Positions 7,522 through 14,379 of a stretch of 19,127 bases of DNA are shown piece by piece; within the stretch, counting starts at the first letter, position 1; each line of letters starts with the position of its first letter. The notes under the pieces are model-generated. The model was not told where the DNA came from, did not search any database, and worked only from the letters and a program-made list of their open reading frames with translations. This DNA comes from an uncultured Chlamydiae bacterium. Its GTDB lineage: Bacteria > Chlamydiota > Chlamydiia > Chlamydiales > CALBHK01. The DNA is taken from NCBI GenBank assembly GCA_937894565.1, contig CALBHK010000203.1, positions 1-19,127 of the forward strand, given 5' to 3'. Position numbers and translations under genes: made by a program.

Positions 7522-10068
7522 ACTGGGTCTGGATTCAATAATCATAGAGTTGCGTTGTGCCGGTTTTCTGCTTCTTTGATTCCAGAAACATCCTTCTAAA
7601 AATTCGCGGCACATTGTTAAACCTGTACAATCAAACGGGCAGACAAAAGTCACTGATCCCTGCAGAGTTGTTTTAAAGATGTCATCAGTTGTACTTTGAA
7701 TGGATAAGAAAATCAGATCATAGATGTTTATTTCTGCTCTTATCTTCCCACCAGTTAAGGAACCCCATCCCTCTTGATTATCTCCATCGTAATAGTAACC
7801 CCCCAAAGCAAGATAGAGATCAACAGGAGAACAGCAAGCCGCCCAGCGGTTGTAGCTGGTCCCTATTTCGAAATCACCACCATATAAAGCTTTGCGGCTC
7901 TCTATGCGAATAGTGGTAGAGTTTCCAAGGTCATTGAAAATAGTTTCTTCTCTAAAATGATTTTTATTAGAAATAGGTAAATAGTAGTTGGCTGTAAGGT
8001 CAAAGCTAGTTGTCATCCATTCTAATCCTATGCCGACCTGTTGAAGGGAGGCATGTGTGCGCCTGTAGTCATAAAAGGCATTGATGCCTAAAATAGAGCT
8101 CGTACAGGGTTCATAATATCTTAAACCGACTCCGTAGTTGCCGGCCCAACGATTGTCTTCAGCATTGTGCATGCGTATATCTATAAAAGGAAGCCAATTA
8201 CCACAATCCCAATCTATATAAGCCCCCACTGTTTGATAAGAGCGTACGTTGCCAATGCTACGGCCTAAAGTAATTCCCGAATAAATTTGGCCAGTAAAAG
8301 AAGAGCGGGACAGGCACTCTTCATAGCAAGGTTCCTCCCCTAGATAGGTCTCTGCTTCCAGATATTCTTTCTCTATTTGTTCAGCATCTCCTTCTTGATA
8401 AATAGGAGCGTGTTTTGGCTCGCCACCTTCCCAATCGAGGGCAATGGGCTGTAAAGTGTTTGCTTTGGAGGGGAGGGAGATTTCTTTAGTATCTTTTTTT
8501 TGAGAGGGAATAGGAGGAGTTGTATTTGAAATTAAAGAATGATTTTTTTTATTAAGTTCACGAGCAGAAGGTAGTTTTTGAGGAGCTTTTTCCACAGTTT
8601 CCAAAGGCTCGATTTCTTGTTTAGGAGCTTCTTGCTTTTTCTCAATTATTTCTTCTACTATTTTAGGAGCCTCTTGTTTTTTCTCAATTATCTCTTCCAC
8701 CATTTTAGGAGCGTCTTGCTTTTTCTCACTTGTCTCTTCTACTATTTTGGGAGCTGGGGTTTGGGGGAGGTCTTTAGGAATAATCGGAACAATTGGTTTT
8801 TGCTCAATTTGTTTTTCTTCAATAAAATCTTCTTTTCGAATGATGGAGTCAGCAAAGGTTTTTTGGGGATCTGCAACAATCGCTACTTCCTTGTTATCAG
8901 AGGAGGGAAGATCTGCCTTATTCACTTCTTCTATTTTTTTATTGATCCATACCAGATTTTTTTCTACACATTCTCTGACATTTGGAGGTATAGAAGGATT
9001 AGCTAGAAGGGAATTAGAAGAAACTAGAGATTCCAGATAGCGTTCTGTCCAATAAGAAGAGATGGAGTACTCTAAGAGCATTCCATAGTCCTGAATCCAA
9101 TTTTCAACAAAAAGTAGGTCATTTGGTTTTTTAAGAGTCAGTCCTTTGCTAGAAGCTTGGTAGCTTTCTGCATGATGATTTAATTTTCGTTCATAACGGG
9201 CTAGATAGTAGAGGGGCTCTAAGCGTGTTGGCCGATAGGCGTGAGCTTTTTTATAACTATCGATGATTTCGTTAGGTTCTCTTGCTAAACTTTCTTTAAG
9301 CAAACCAATTTGAAGCATAGACCAAAAAACTTCCTGGTCCCAGCCTCCCATCAAGATGCGCTTTTCATATGTGGCAAGAGCTTTTTCTAATTCTGCTGCA
9401 TCGCGATAAGATTGGGCTAAATAAAAAGTATATCTTGTGTTCGTTGGATCCTCTTTAAGAGCTTTTTCTATGGCGGCAGCATCTTTTTGAAATTTTTGAG
9501 GGTCTTTGGATCTGTTACCTTCAGGTCTTGCTATATTGGTGATTCCTTGTAAAACATCATTTGTCTTAGCTTCTGGAGAGTGAAGCGCTTCATGCACAAC
9601 TCCCACCCATTTCCAGTTCAGGTGATTTTTAATGAGTTGAATGCGTTTGTATTCCATGCCCCCATAGGAGGTTGTAATATAATAAAAGTCTTTATCCAGA
9701 GGAGGGAGTTTAAACTCCTTTGCATAGGTTAGTTCTTCATCGGCATCAATTAAAAGCAGGTATTGCGCTTTTCCTTTGGCAAATTCCAGAGCTTCATTTC
9801 TGTTGTGGGCAAAATCAACCCAAGGACGTTCATGGAGCTCTCCCGGGATGTCTTTCATGAATTCTTTAATCATCTCTTGCGTGCCATCCGTTGATCCCGT
9901 ATCGACAATCACCCAATAATCAATTAAAGGTTTGACAGATTCTAAACAGCGTTTAATCACAGGAGTTTCATCTTTTACAATCATATTTAAGCAGATTTTG
10001 GGCTCAGAAGCATCTCCAAATAACTGAAAAGTTGCTACTATCAACAAGAATAAAAATATCTTCTTCAC
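7504..10068 (-). CDS. Exported fusion: GT2 glycosyltransferase, TPR region, repeat linker, invasin-type beta-barrel
   Basis: The 854-aa product starts at GTG, 8 bases after AAGGA. Residues 1-20 are a typical signal peptide. Residues 24-165 form a GT2 domain of SunS-like type: CLNMIVKDE, VDTGSTDGT, the metal-binding DAD at 108-110, and WKWVGVVHEAL. TPR-like helices follow (about 185-345). Residues 400-560 are a low-complexity linker with a 14-residue unit (APKIVEExxEKKQE) repeated three times at 439-480. From about 590 the protein is an outer-membrane barrel resembling the inverse autotransporter beta-domain: YGVGLRYYEP, LGINAFYDYRRTH, GIGLEWM, LTANYYLP. Many cysteines fit chlamydial disulfide-linked outer membranes. 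A GT2 fold outside the cytosol, and a barrel at the C-terminus instead of the N-terminus, are both unusual. The last residues (SFTERD) come from a repeat. Confidence 0.85.
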   Translation of the reverse strand: MKKIFLFLLIVATFQLFGDASEPKICLNMIVKDETPVIKRCLESVKPLIDYWVIVDTGSTDGTQEMIKEFMKDIPGELHERPWVDFAHNRNEALEFAKGKAQYLLLIDADEELTYAKEFKLPPLDKDFYYITTSYGGMEYKRIQLIKNHLNWKWVGVVHEALHSPEAKTNDVLQGITNIARPEGNRSKDPQKFQKDAAAIEKALKEDPTNTRYTFYLAQSYRDAAELEKALATYEKRILMGGWDQEVFWSMLQIGLLKESLAREPNEIIDSYKKAHAYRPTRLEPLYYLARYERKLNHHAESYQASSKGLTLKKPNDLLFVENWIQDYGMLLEYSISSYWTERYLESLVSSNSLLANPSIPPNVRECVEKNLVWINKKIEEVNKADLPSSDNKEVAIVADPQKTFADSIIRKEDFIEEKQIEQKPIVPIIPKDLPQTPAPKIVEETSEKKQDAPKMVEEIIEKKQEAPKIVEEIIEKKQEAPKQEIEPLETVEKAPQKLPSARELNKKNHSLISNTTPPIPSQKKDTKEISLPSKANTLQPIALDWEGGEPKHAPIYQEGDAEQIEKEYLEAETYLGEEPCYEECLSRSSFTGQIYSGITLGRSIGNVRSYQTVGAYIDWDCGNWLPFIDIRMHNAEDNRWAGNYGVGLRYYEPCTSSILGINAFYDYRRTHASLQQVGIGLEWMTTSFDLTANYYLPISNKNHFREETIFNDLGNSTTIRIESRKALYGGDFEIGTSYNRWAACCSPVDLYLALGGYYYDGDNQEGWGSLTGGKIRAEINIYDLIFLSIQSTTDDIFKTTLQGSVTFVCPFDCTGLTMCREFLEGCFWNQRSRKPAQRNSMIIESRPSFTERD
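8629..8754 (-). repeat. Three tandem 42-bp repeats inside the fusion gene
   Basis: Three consecutive 42-base units encode APK(I/M)VEExxEKKQ(E/D), with a fourth partial unit (APKQE) after them. Units are in frame, so copy number can change without breaking the gene. They form part of the flexible linker between the glycosyltransferase/TPR part and the barrel. Confidence 0.85.
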
Positions 10069-10084
10069 TTTTTTCCTTTTAAAA

Positions 10085-10112
10085 AAGCGTATGGTTTTTA
10101 AGGCATGCGCTT
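10085..10112. other. Small hairpin between nnr and the fusion gene
   Basis: AAGCGTATG (10085-10093) pairs with CATGCGCTT (10104-10112) with one G-T mismatch and a 10-base loop. It lies about 17 bases upstream of the fusion gene's GTG and downstream of the nnr stop. It may terminate nnr transcription or shape the leader of the fusion gene; no strong T-run decides between these. Confidence 0.35.
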
Positions 10113-10164
10113 ATAATGACTTTAAAATTCTTATTTTATATACAAAATTTTTTTTTACAAGTGT

Positions 10165-11583
10165 TTAATTGATTTTTTTAAAAACTTCCGCAAGAGATTC
10201 AATTAAGTCGGTTGCAATCATGCTTCTGGATCCTTTTTTAAGAGCAGCTATTTCACCTGCTACGCCATGCAGGCAAACTCCAAAGCGTGCGGCATCTATT
10301 GGTTTATTGCCATTTGCTAGCAGAGCGGCGATCATTCCGGTAAGAACATCTCCGGTGCCGGCTGTGGCCATCCCGGGATCCCCTCGATCGCATAGAATAG
10401 GCACTGTTTTTGGATGAAAAATAAGGGTAGGAGAGCCTTTAAGAATGAGTGTGCAATCGTGTTGATTAGCAAAAGATATTCCTATTTTAAGTAGGTCTTC
10501 AGTAATGCCATAGGGTAAAGAAGATCTAATAAGCCTTTCAAATTCTGTTCTATGGGGTGTGAGGATACAGAAAGGTGGAATTTTTAGCTTTTCTTTGGCT
10601 ATTAAATTCAAAGCGTCTGCATCAAGAACTAAGGGAATTTGAATGGAGGATAAAAAAATTTCTAAATTTTTGCACTCTAAACCCATGCCGGGGCCAACAA
10701 AAAGGGCTTTTGCATTTTGAATAAAGGGCAAAACTTCTTCGATGGCATGATAGGAAGAGTGGATGAGTTCCAAAGGAGAGTAAACAGAGGGGTTTTGAGC
10801 ATAAAAGAGTTTTACGATGCCACTTCCTGAGCGTAGGGCAGCAAGACCTGCTAAAAAAAGCGCCCCCATGCCGCCAATGCCGGCTACGTAACCGGCTACG
10901 TATTTGTGCTGATCTCGTTTGATTTCAGGAAGATGAACAGACTCGATGGTTTGTAAAAGCAGTGAGGGGTTTTCAGGCGTTGTGGGCAGGTTAAAATCTA
11001 TGCGCTGCAATTTTCCCGTGTGATGCCATCCTTGCCCCAGAAAAAATCCTCGTTTGGGGAGTCCCAAATAGAGAGTGCATTCAGCTTGAATCGCGACTGT
11101 TTGCACCTCCCCTGTTTCCCCGTCCAATCCGGAGGGAATATCAATTGCAAAGAGAGGAATTTGGCTTTGATTGGCTTGCTTGATCCACTCATCAAAAGGA
11201 GCCTTTGGAGCTCCACTAAAACCTGTTCCAAAGATGCCATCTAAAATAAGATCACATTTAGGAGGGATTGTTTGTGTTTCTTTTCCTCCTTGGGCAATGT
11301 AGCGTGCATGCTGTTTTTGTAAAAGAGCAGAGCAGGCGCTTAAATCTTTTGGGCGTGTGCAGCTTGTTTGATAACCTGCATTCATAAGATAACAAAGGGC
11401 GACTAACCCATCGGCCCCATTGTTGCCTTTGCCGCAAAGTAGGTGCACCCATTTTTTATCATGGGGAATAGCCCACGCAATGCCCTTTCCGGCAGCTTCC
11501 ATAAACTGCTCTTCAGAGCAGCCTTGACTATAAGCCATCTGTTCTAAGCGAACCATTTCTTTAGGGGTTACGATTGGCAGCAT
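10165..11583 (-). CDS. nnr: Bifunctional NAD(P)HX epimerase / ADP- or ATP-dependent dehydratase
   Basis: This cytosolic repair enzyme reverses hydration damage to NADH and NADPH: the N-terminal NnrE half epimerises the hydrates and the C-terminal NnrD half dehydrates the S form with ADP or ATP. The 472-aa length fits the fused bacterial form. NnrE motifs are GKGNNGADG (51-59), LDGIFGTGFSG (114-124) and DIPSGLDG (148-155). NnrD motifs are GPGMG (297-301), DADALN (331-336), TPHRTEFERL (342-351) and the nucleotide-binding GDPGMATAGTGDVLTGM (401-417). The ATG at 11583 begins the conserved region (PKEMVRLEQMA) and is kept although no Shine-Dalgarno sequence is visible. It is a single gene, with a divergent neighbour upstream. 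Confidence 0.95.
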   Translation of the reverse strand: MLPIVTPKEMVRLEQMAYSQGCSEEQFMEAAGKGIAWAIPHDKKWVHLLCGKGNNGADGLVALCYLMNAGYQTSCTRPKDLSACSALLQKQHARYIAQGGKETQTIPPKCDLILDGIFGTGFSGAPKAPFDEWIKQANQSQIPLFAIDIPSGLDGETGEVQTVAIQAECTLYLGLPKRGFFLGQGWHHTGKLQRIDFNLPTTPENPSLLLQTIESVHLPEIKRDQHKYVAGYVAGIGGMGALFLAGLAALRSGSGIVKLFYAQNPSVYSPLELIHSSYHAIEEVLPFIQNAKALFVGPGMGLECKNLEIFLSSIQIPLVLDADALNLIAKEKLKIPPFCILTPHRTEFERLIRSSLPYGITEDLLKIGISFANQHDCTLILKGSPTLIFHPKTVPILCDRGDPGMATAGTGDVLTGMIAALLANGNKPIDAARFGVCLHGVAGEIAALKKGSRSMIATDLIESLAEVFKKIN

Positions 11584-11614
11584 ACTTTTAATTCTAACAG
11601 TTTAGAGAAAAGTC

Positions 11615-11643
11615 TTGAAATAATTTCTTTTTTTTATTATCAC
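11615..11643 (+). promoter_or_regulatory. Weak candidate promoter of the DUF378 gene
   Basis: TTGAAA (11615-11620) and TATCAC (11638-11643) are 17 bases apart. A 7-bp hairpin (GCTCTGG / CCAGAGC, 11655-11678) follows in the presumed leader, before the ATG at 11699. Confidence 0.25.
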
Positions 11644-11698
11644 GGGGATAAATCGCTCTGGCCCTTGAAAACCAGAGCTCAAAACATGAGGTATTCTG

Positions 11699-11935
11699 AT
11701 GGGAAGCTGTTGTAGATATATAAGCACAGTTGCTTTTATTCTTGTTATTATCGGCGGGATCAACTGGGGTTTAATAGGGCTGTTTAATTTTAATTTAGTG
11801 ACTACCATTTTCGATGAGTCAATTGTAACCAAAATTATTTACATTCTTGTAGGAGTTGCGGCTGTTTATAAAGTAATTTGTTGGGGTACACGTTGTTCTT
11901 CTAATTCAGATTCATCTTCTTGCTGCAAGAAGTAG
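11699..11935 (+). CDS. Small DUF378-family membrane protein
   Basis: The 78-aa product matches the DUF378 pattern: two hydrophobic helices (about residues 7-30 and 44-63) around the conserved IIGGINWGLIGLFNFNLV and IIYILVGVAAVY. The function of the family is unknown. Here both ends are cysteine-rich: MGSCC at the start and CWGTRC...SSSCC at the end, giving six cysteines in all. A GAGG lies about 9 bases before the ATG. The gene is alone on the plus strand between two minus-strand genes and is followed by a clear terminator (11944-11982). Family call is confident; role unknown. Confidence 0.85.
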   Translation: MGSCCRYISTVAFILVIIGGINWGLIGLFNFNLVTTIFDESIVTKIIYILVGVAAVYKVICWGTRCSSNSDSSSCCKK

Positions 11936-11943
11936 AGTTTTTA

Positions 11944-11982
11944 AGAACCTCTAAAAATTATTTTAGGGGTTCTGTCTTTTTT
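11944..11982. terminator. Rho-independent terminator shared by DUF378 gene and hemH
   Basis: AGAACCTCTAAAA (11944-11956) pairs with TTTTAGGGGTTCT (11961-11973) with one G-T mismatch and a 4-base loop, followed on the plus strand by GTCTTTTTT. The right arm contains the end of hemH and its TAA, so the hairpin can serve both convergent genes, although the T-run is better on the DUF378 side. Confidence 0.85.
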
Positions 11983-13033
11983 GACAGAGATCTACAAGTG
12001 TTTCTATCCAAAGAGGGTGATCATTTAAGCTGTTGACTAAATCTAACTTTTTTCCACCTGCATGGATAAAATTTTCTGCATATTCTTTTCCAATTTCAAA
12101 AATGGTCTCTAAGCAGTCGGCAACAAAGGCAGGGCAGAAGACAAGTAGGTTTTTAGCTCCTTCTTTAGCAAATTGATTAATCGTATCTGCTGTATAGGGC
12201 ATGATCCAGGGATCTTTTCCTAAACGTGATTGAAACGTGACTGTGTAGCTACTTTTTTTTATTTGTAATTGATCTGCTATTAATCTGGCTGTTTCATAAC
12301 ATTGCGCGCTGTAACAGCAGAAATTTTCCTGATTCAGAGAGTGGCAACAATCTTTTTTTTGAAGGCAATGGGAATTTGCTTTTTTAAGCTGGCGCGTAGG
12401 CAAGCCATGGAAACTAAATAAAATATGGTCGTATTGAGAGAGGTTAAAATCTTTAGCACGCTCGCAAAAGGCGTTTATAAATTTTGGGTGATTATAAAAT
12501 TGATTAATGCATCGAATAGAAGGAATGTTTTGCTCTTTAGAGAGATGTTTAAAGACCTCTTCTATAATAGAGCCTGTTGTAGCGCTAGCATACTGTGGAA
12601 ATAGAGGGATTACAGTAACAGATGCGCATCTTTGAAGTTTATTTAATGCTTGTTTAATGGAAGGATTTTGGTAGCGCATGGCAAGCTCTACCTGATAGTC
12701 ATCGCCTAAAGCTTGTTGTAAAAGGGTGCAAACACGCTCCCCATATATCTTTAAGGGAGAGCCTTCGTTTGTCCATATGGCCTGATAGCTTTTAGCCGAT
12801 TCTTTATAGCGAGAGGGAATAATTAAGCCGCGTACAAGAAATTGGCGTAGAAGGTAAGGTTTATCGATGACTCGAGGATCTAAAAGAAATTCGGTGAGAT
12901 AGCGTTTGACATCTTGAGGCTCAGGAGAATCAGGTGTGCCAAGATTAACAAGCAAAACACCTTGTTTACAAGGTATTTTGCTAGAGAAATACCTTTTCTT
13001 AGTGGTGGTGTCCACCGCTATGATGTCCTTCAT
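11963..13033 (-). CDS. hemH: Ferrochelatase (protoporphyrin/coproporphyrin ferrochelatase)
   Basis: Ferrochelatase inserts ferrous iron into the porphyrin ring in the last steps of haem synthesis. Motifs are GVLLVNLGTPDSP near the N-terminus, LFPQYASATTGS, the catalytic His in FSFHGLP (residue 189 with this start), TFQSRLGKDPW and the conserved Glu in DCLETIFEI (289). Between residues 203 and 225 six cysteines are clustered (C-x5-CC-x8-CC-x4-C), resembling the internal [2Fe-2S]-binding segment of some bacterial ferrochelatases (inference). The start is uncertain: the reading frame is open far upstream, but that part overlaps the His-rich gene in another frame. ATG 13033 (356 aa) and GTG 13015 (350 aa, after AAGGA) are both possible. 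Either overlaps the upstream gene, implying coupling. Confidence 0.93.
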   Translation of the reverse strand: MKDIIAVDTTTKKRYFSSKIPCKQGVLLVNLGTPDSPEPQDVKRYLTEFLLDPRVIDKPYLLRQFLVRGLIIPSRYKESAKSYQAIWTNEGSPLKIYGERVCTLLQQALGDDYQVELAMRYQNPSIKQALNKLQRCASVTVIPLFPQYASATTGSIIEEVFKHLSKEQNIPSIRCINQFYNHPKFINAFCERAKDFNLSQYDHILFSFHGLPTRQLKKANSHCLQKKDCCHSLNQENFCCYSAQCYETARLIADQLQIKKSSYTVTFQSRLGKDPWIMPYTADTINQFAKEGAKNLLVFCPAFVADCLETIFEIGKEYAENFIHAGGKKLDLVNSLNDHPLWIETLVDLCQKRQNP

Positions 13034-13391
13034 GGTGCCCTTCATGGTGTCCACTGTGGTTGCGGTTATGGTGATCTCCATGGTGTTCATGGTGTCCATT
13101 ATGGTGTCCGTAGTCTCCCCCATCGTAGTAGTAGATTCCGGTATCGTAGGGTTCATAGTATTCGGGTGTATAAATGACTTCCTCGGTGCTGCTTTCCGGA
13201 TAAACATATTCATATACTTGAGTTTGGGTTCCATTTTCTTCTGAATCATCTTCATTGGATTGAGGAGCTTCTTGTGAGTATTGTCTTAACTTATTCACTT
13301 TTTGTAGTTTTACTTCTGCTGCATAAACGGCCGTAGTAGAGAAAGCGACTATGGCAGTTAGAAACATGTAGAATAATTTTTTTTTGTTCAT
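12999..13391 (-). CDS. Secreted histidine-rich protein, probable metal binder
   Basis: The 130-aa product has a signal peptide (MNKKK, a hydrophobic core, and VYA before a likely cleavage after residue 24). The middle is acidic and tyrosine-rich (for example YEYVYPESS and PEYYEPYDTGIYYYDGG). Residues 96-130 contain 18 histidines in 35 positions, in an HHxG/HHEG pattern. Such tails bind nickel, zinc, copper or haem; which one applies here cannot be told. A GGGG-type ribosome binding site lies 5 bases before the ATG. The His-encoding end overlaps the start of hemH, so an exported metal-binding protein is made together with the iron-inserting enzyme. The antisense frames here are low-complexity shadows. 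Confidence 0.85.
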   Translation of the reverse strand: MNKKKLFYMFLTAIVAFSTTAVYAAEVKLQKVNKLRQYSQEAPQSNEDDSEENGTQTQVYEYVYPESSTEEVIYTPEYYEPYDTGIYYYDGGDYGHHNGHHEHHGDHHNRNHSGHHEGHHEGHHSGGHHH

Positions 13392-13420
13392 GTGACCCCT
13401 TTGTTTTTTTATTTACAAGC

Positions 13421-13705
13421 TCACCAGTCATTTCCCTTATATCCCCTTTGGTTATTGCCGTCATACATCCCTTCATGGTGATAATCGAAATTATCTTCTG
13501 AATAATCGAAGGGAACAGTAGAACGGTCTTCATTCGGGAAATCATATTCATTGAAATCGCGATCATCGCGACGTCTTTCATACAAATCATATTCATCTTT
13601 GCTATCATTAGAATCTCTTTCTTCTGCGTCTATTGCGTTTGCTGTGCCAGCAGACAGTATCATAACGCAAGAAAAGAAAAAGGGAAGTAGATGGGCTTTC
13701 AACAT
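13421..13705 (-). CDS. Small secreted Asp/Tyr-rich protein of unknown function
   Basis: The 94-aa product begins with a signal peptide (MLKAHLLPFFF..., cleavage probably after TANA at residue 24). The mature 70 residues are very acidic and aromatic, rich in Asp, Glu, Tyr and Arg (ERRRDDRDFNEYDF, DYSEDNFDYHHEGMYDG). An ATG further upstream (13819) would add a non-signal-like leader and overlap the STAS gene, so ATG 13705 is chosen. It lies 29 bases before the His-rich gene on the same strand and shares its architecture of signal peptide plus biased mature part, so the two may work together. Not recognised as a known family. Confidence 0.7.
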   Translation of the reverse strand: MLKAHLLPFFFSCVMILSAGTANAIDAEERDSNDSKDEYDLYERRRDDRDFNEYDFPNEDRSTVPFDYSEDNFDYHHEGMYDGNNQRGYKGNDW

Positions 13706-13766
13706 GTGGTACCTATGGTTTAAGTGTATAAGTATATATCTACTTGTTTGTGGCATTTTAATCAAA

Positions 13767-14117
13767 TTAAAAGTTTGTAAATGATTGAAGAGCCTCTTCA
13801 TGGGTGGGATATATTTCAAAAATCTTATGCATGCAAACTAATTCGAATACCGTATGAATGGATTTAGTCGGTGCGCAGATCTTTAGGCGGCCTCCTTTGG
13901 AGTGAAGAGTTCTAAGTAAAGAGAGAATACTTTCTAGGCCAGAGTTATCAATAAAATTTAATTGCTCCATATTAATAATAACTTGATAGCATTTGGTTTC
14001 ATTGATAATTTCCATAATTCTTTGTTTAAAAAATAAAGAATCGTTTGCATCCAGGGCATCGGTTTCTAAAAGAAGAGTTAAGATGTTTTTGTCTTCCTGA
14101 CTAGGGATAATTCTCAC
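13767..14117 (-). CDS. STAS-domain anti-anti-sigma factor-like protein
   Basis: STAS-domain antagonists of the SpoIIAA/RsbV type bind anti-sigma factor kinases when a conserved serine is unphosphorylated. The 116-aa product spans one STAS domain with the motif NFIDNSGLESI; Ser59 is the expected phosphorylation site, followed by KGGRLKICAPTKSIHTVFELV. It starts at GTG 14117, 8 bases after a perfect AAGGAG. The gene is divergent from rpoN and is followed on its own strand by the two secreted-protein genes and hemH. Sigma-54 is not normally controlled by STAS proteins, so its partner is likely an RsbW-like kinase elsewhere (inference). Confidence 0.9.
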   Translation of the reverse strand: MRIIPSQEDKNILTLLLETDALDANDSLFFKQRIMEIINETKCYQVIINMEQLNFIDNSGLESILSLLRTLHSKGGRLKICAPTKSIHTVFELVCMHKIFEIYPTHEEALQSFTNF

Positions 14118-14160
14118 GGATTTTTCTCCTTATAATTTTTTCTTAACGCGTCAATGATCT

Positions 14161-14195
14161 TATACTCCGTCCAGTTGAAAGCTGGAAGGAGTATA
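14161..14195. promoter_or_regulatory. Hairpin in the STAS-rpoN divergent region
   Basis: TATACTCCGTCCAG (14161-14174) and CTGGAAGGAGTATA (14182-14195) pair with one G-A mismatch around a 7-base loop. It directly abuts a copy of the TACCGAACGTGATTGA-type motif. It could be an operator or an attenuator; nothing in the sequence decides. Confidence 0.4.
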
Positions 14196-14316
14196 TGCCG
14201 AACGTGATTGAAAAATTGGCTGCAAAGCAGACGAAATGCATCGTTTTTTAATTATGTGATATAAAATTTTTAATTGTCAAACGCGTGTGACTATACCGAA
14301 CGTGATTGAAGATTTG
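14194..14316 (+). repeat. Two direct copies of the CCGAACGTGATTGAA motif upstream of rpoN
   Basis: TATGCCGAACGTGATTGA at 14194 (extended to 14219 as AAAATTGG) and TATACCGAACGTGATTGAA at 14292 (to 14316) are direct repeats 98 bases apart. The first is nearly identical over 26 bases to the end of the palindrome at 7496-7521. With the hairpin before them they occupy most of the 262-base gap between the STAS gene and rpoN. They could be regulator sites or remnants of a mobile palindrome. Confidence 0.6.
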
Positions 14317-14379
14317 AGAGTTGTGTTTCTTTTTTTATCGGGATTGTGATATGGATATAAATATTGAGGATATTTGATT

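Noticed and set aside
12221..12235. A further ACGTGATTGA match within hemH
   Set aside because: It is shorter than the other copies and encodes the conserved ferrochelatase TFQSRLGKDPW segment, so it is explained by the protein.
12914..13244. Two plus-strand reading frames (87 and 102 aa) antisense to the His-rich gene
   Set aside because: They come from the low-complexity GTG/ATG-rich complement of histidine codons, lack convincing ribosome binding sites and protein-like composition.
13034..13255. N-terminal extension of hemH to the ATG at 13255
   Set aside because: The added 74 residues are Met/Thr-rich nonsense read from the His-rich gene in another frame; the ferrochelatase similarity begins at GVLLVNLGTP.
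13706..13819. Longer start for the Asp/Tyr-rich protein
   Set aside because: It would overlap the STAS gene and bury the signal peptide; ATG 13705 gives a normal signal sequence.
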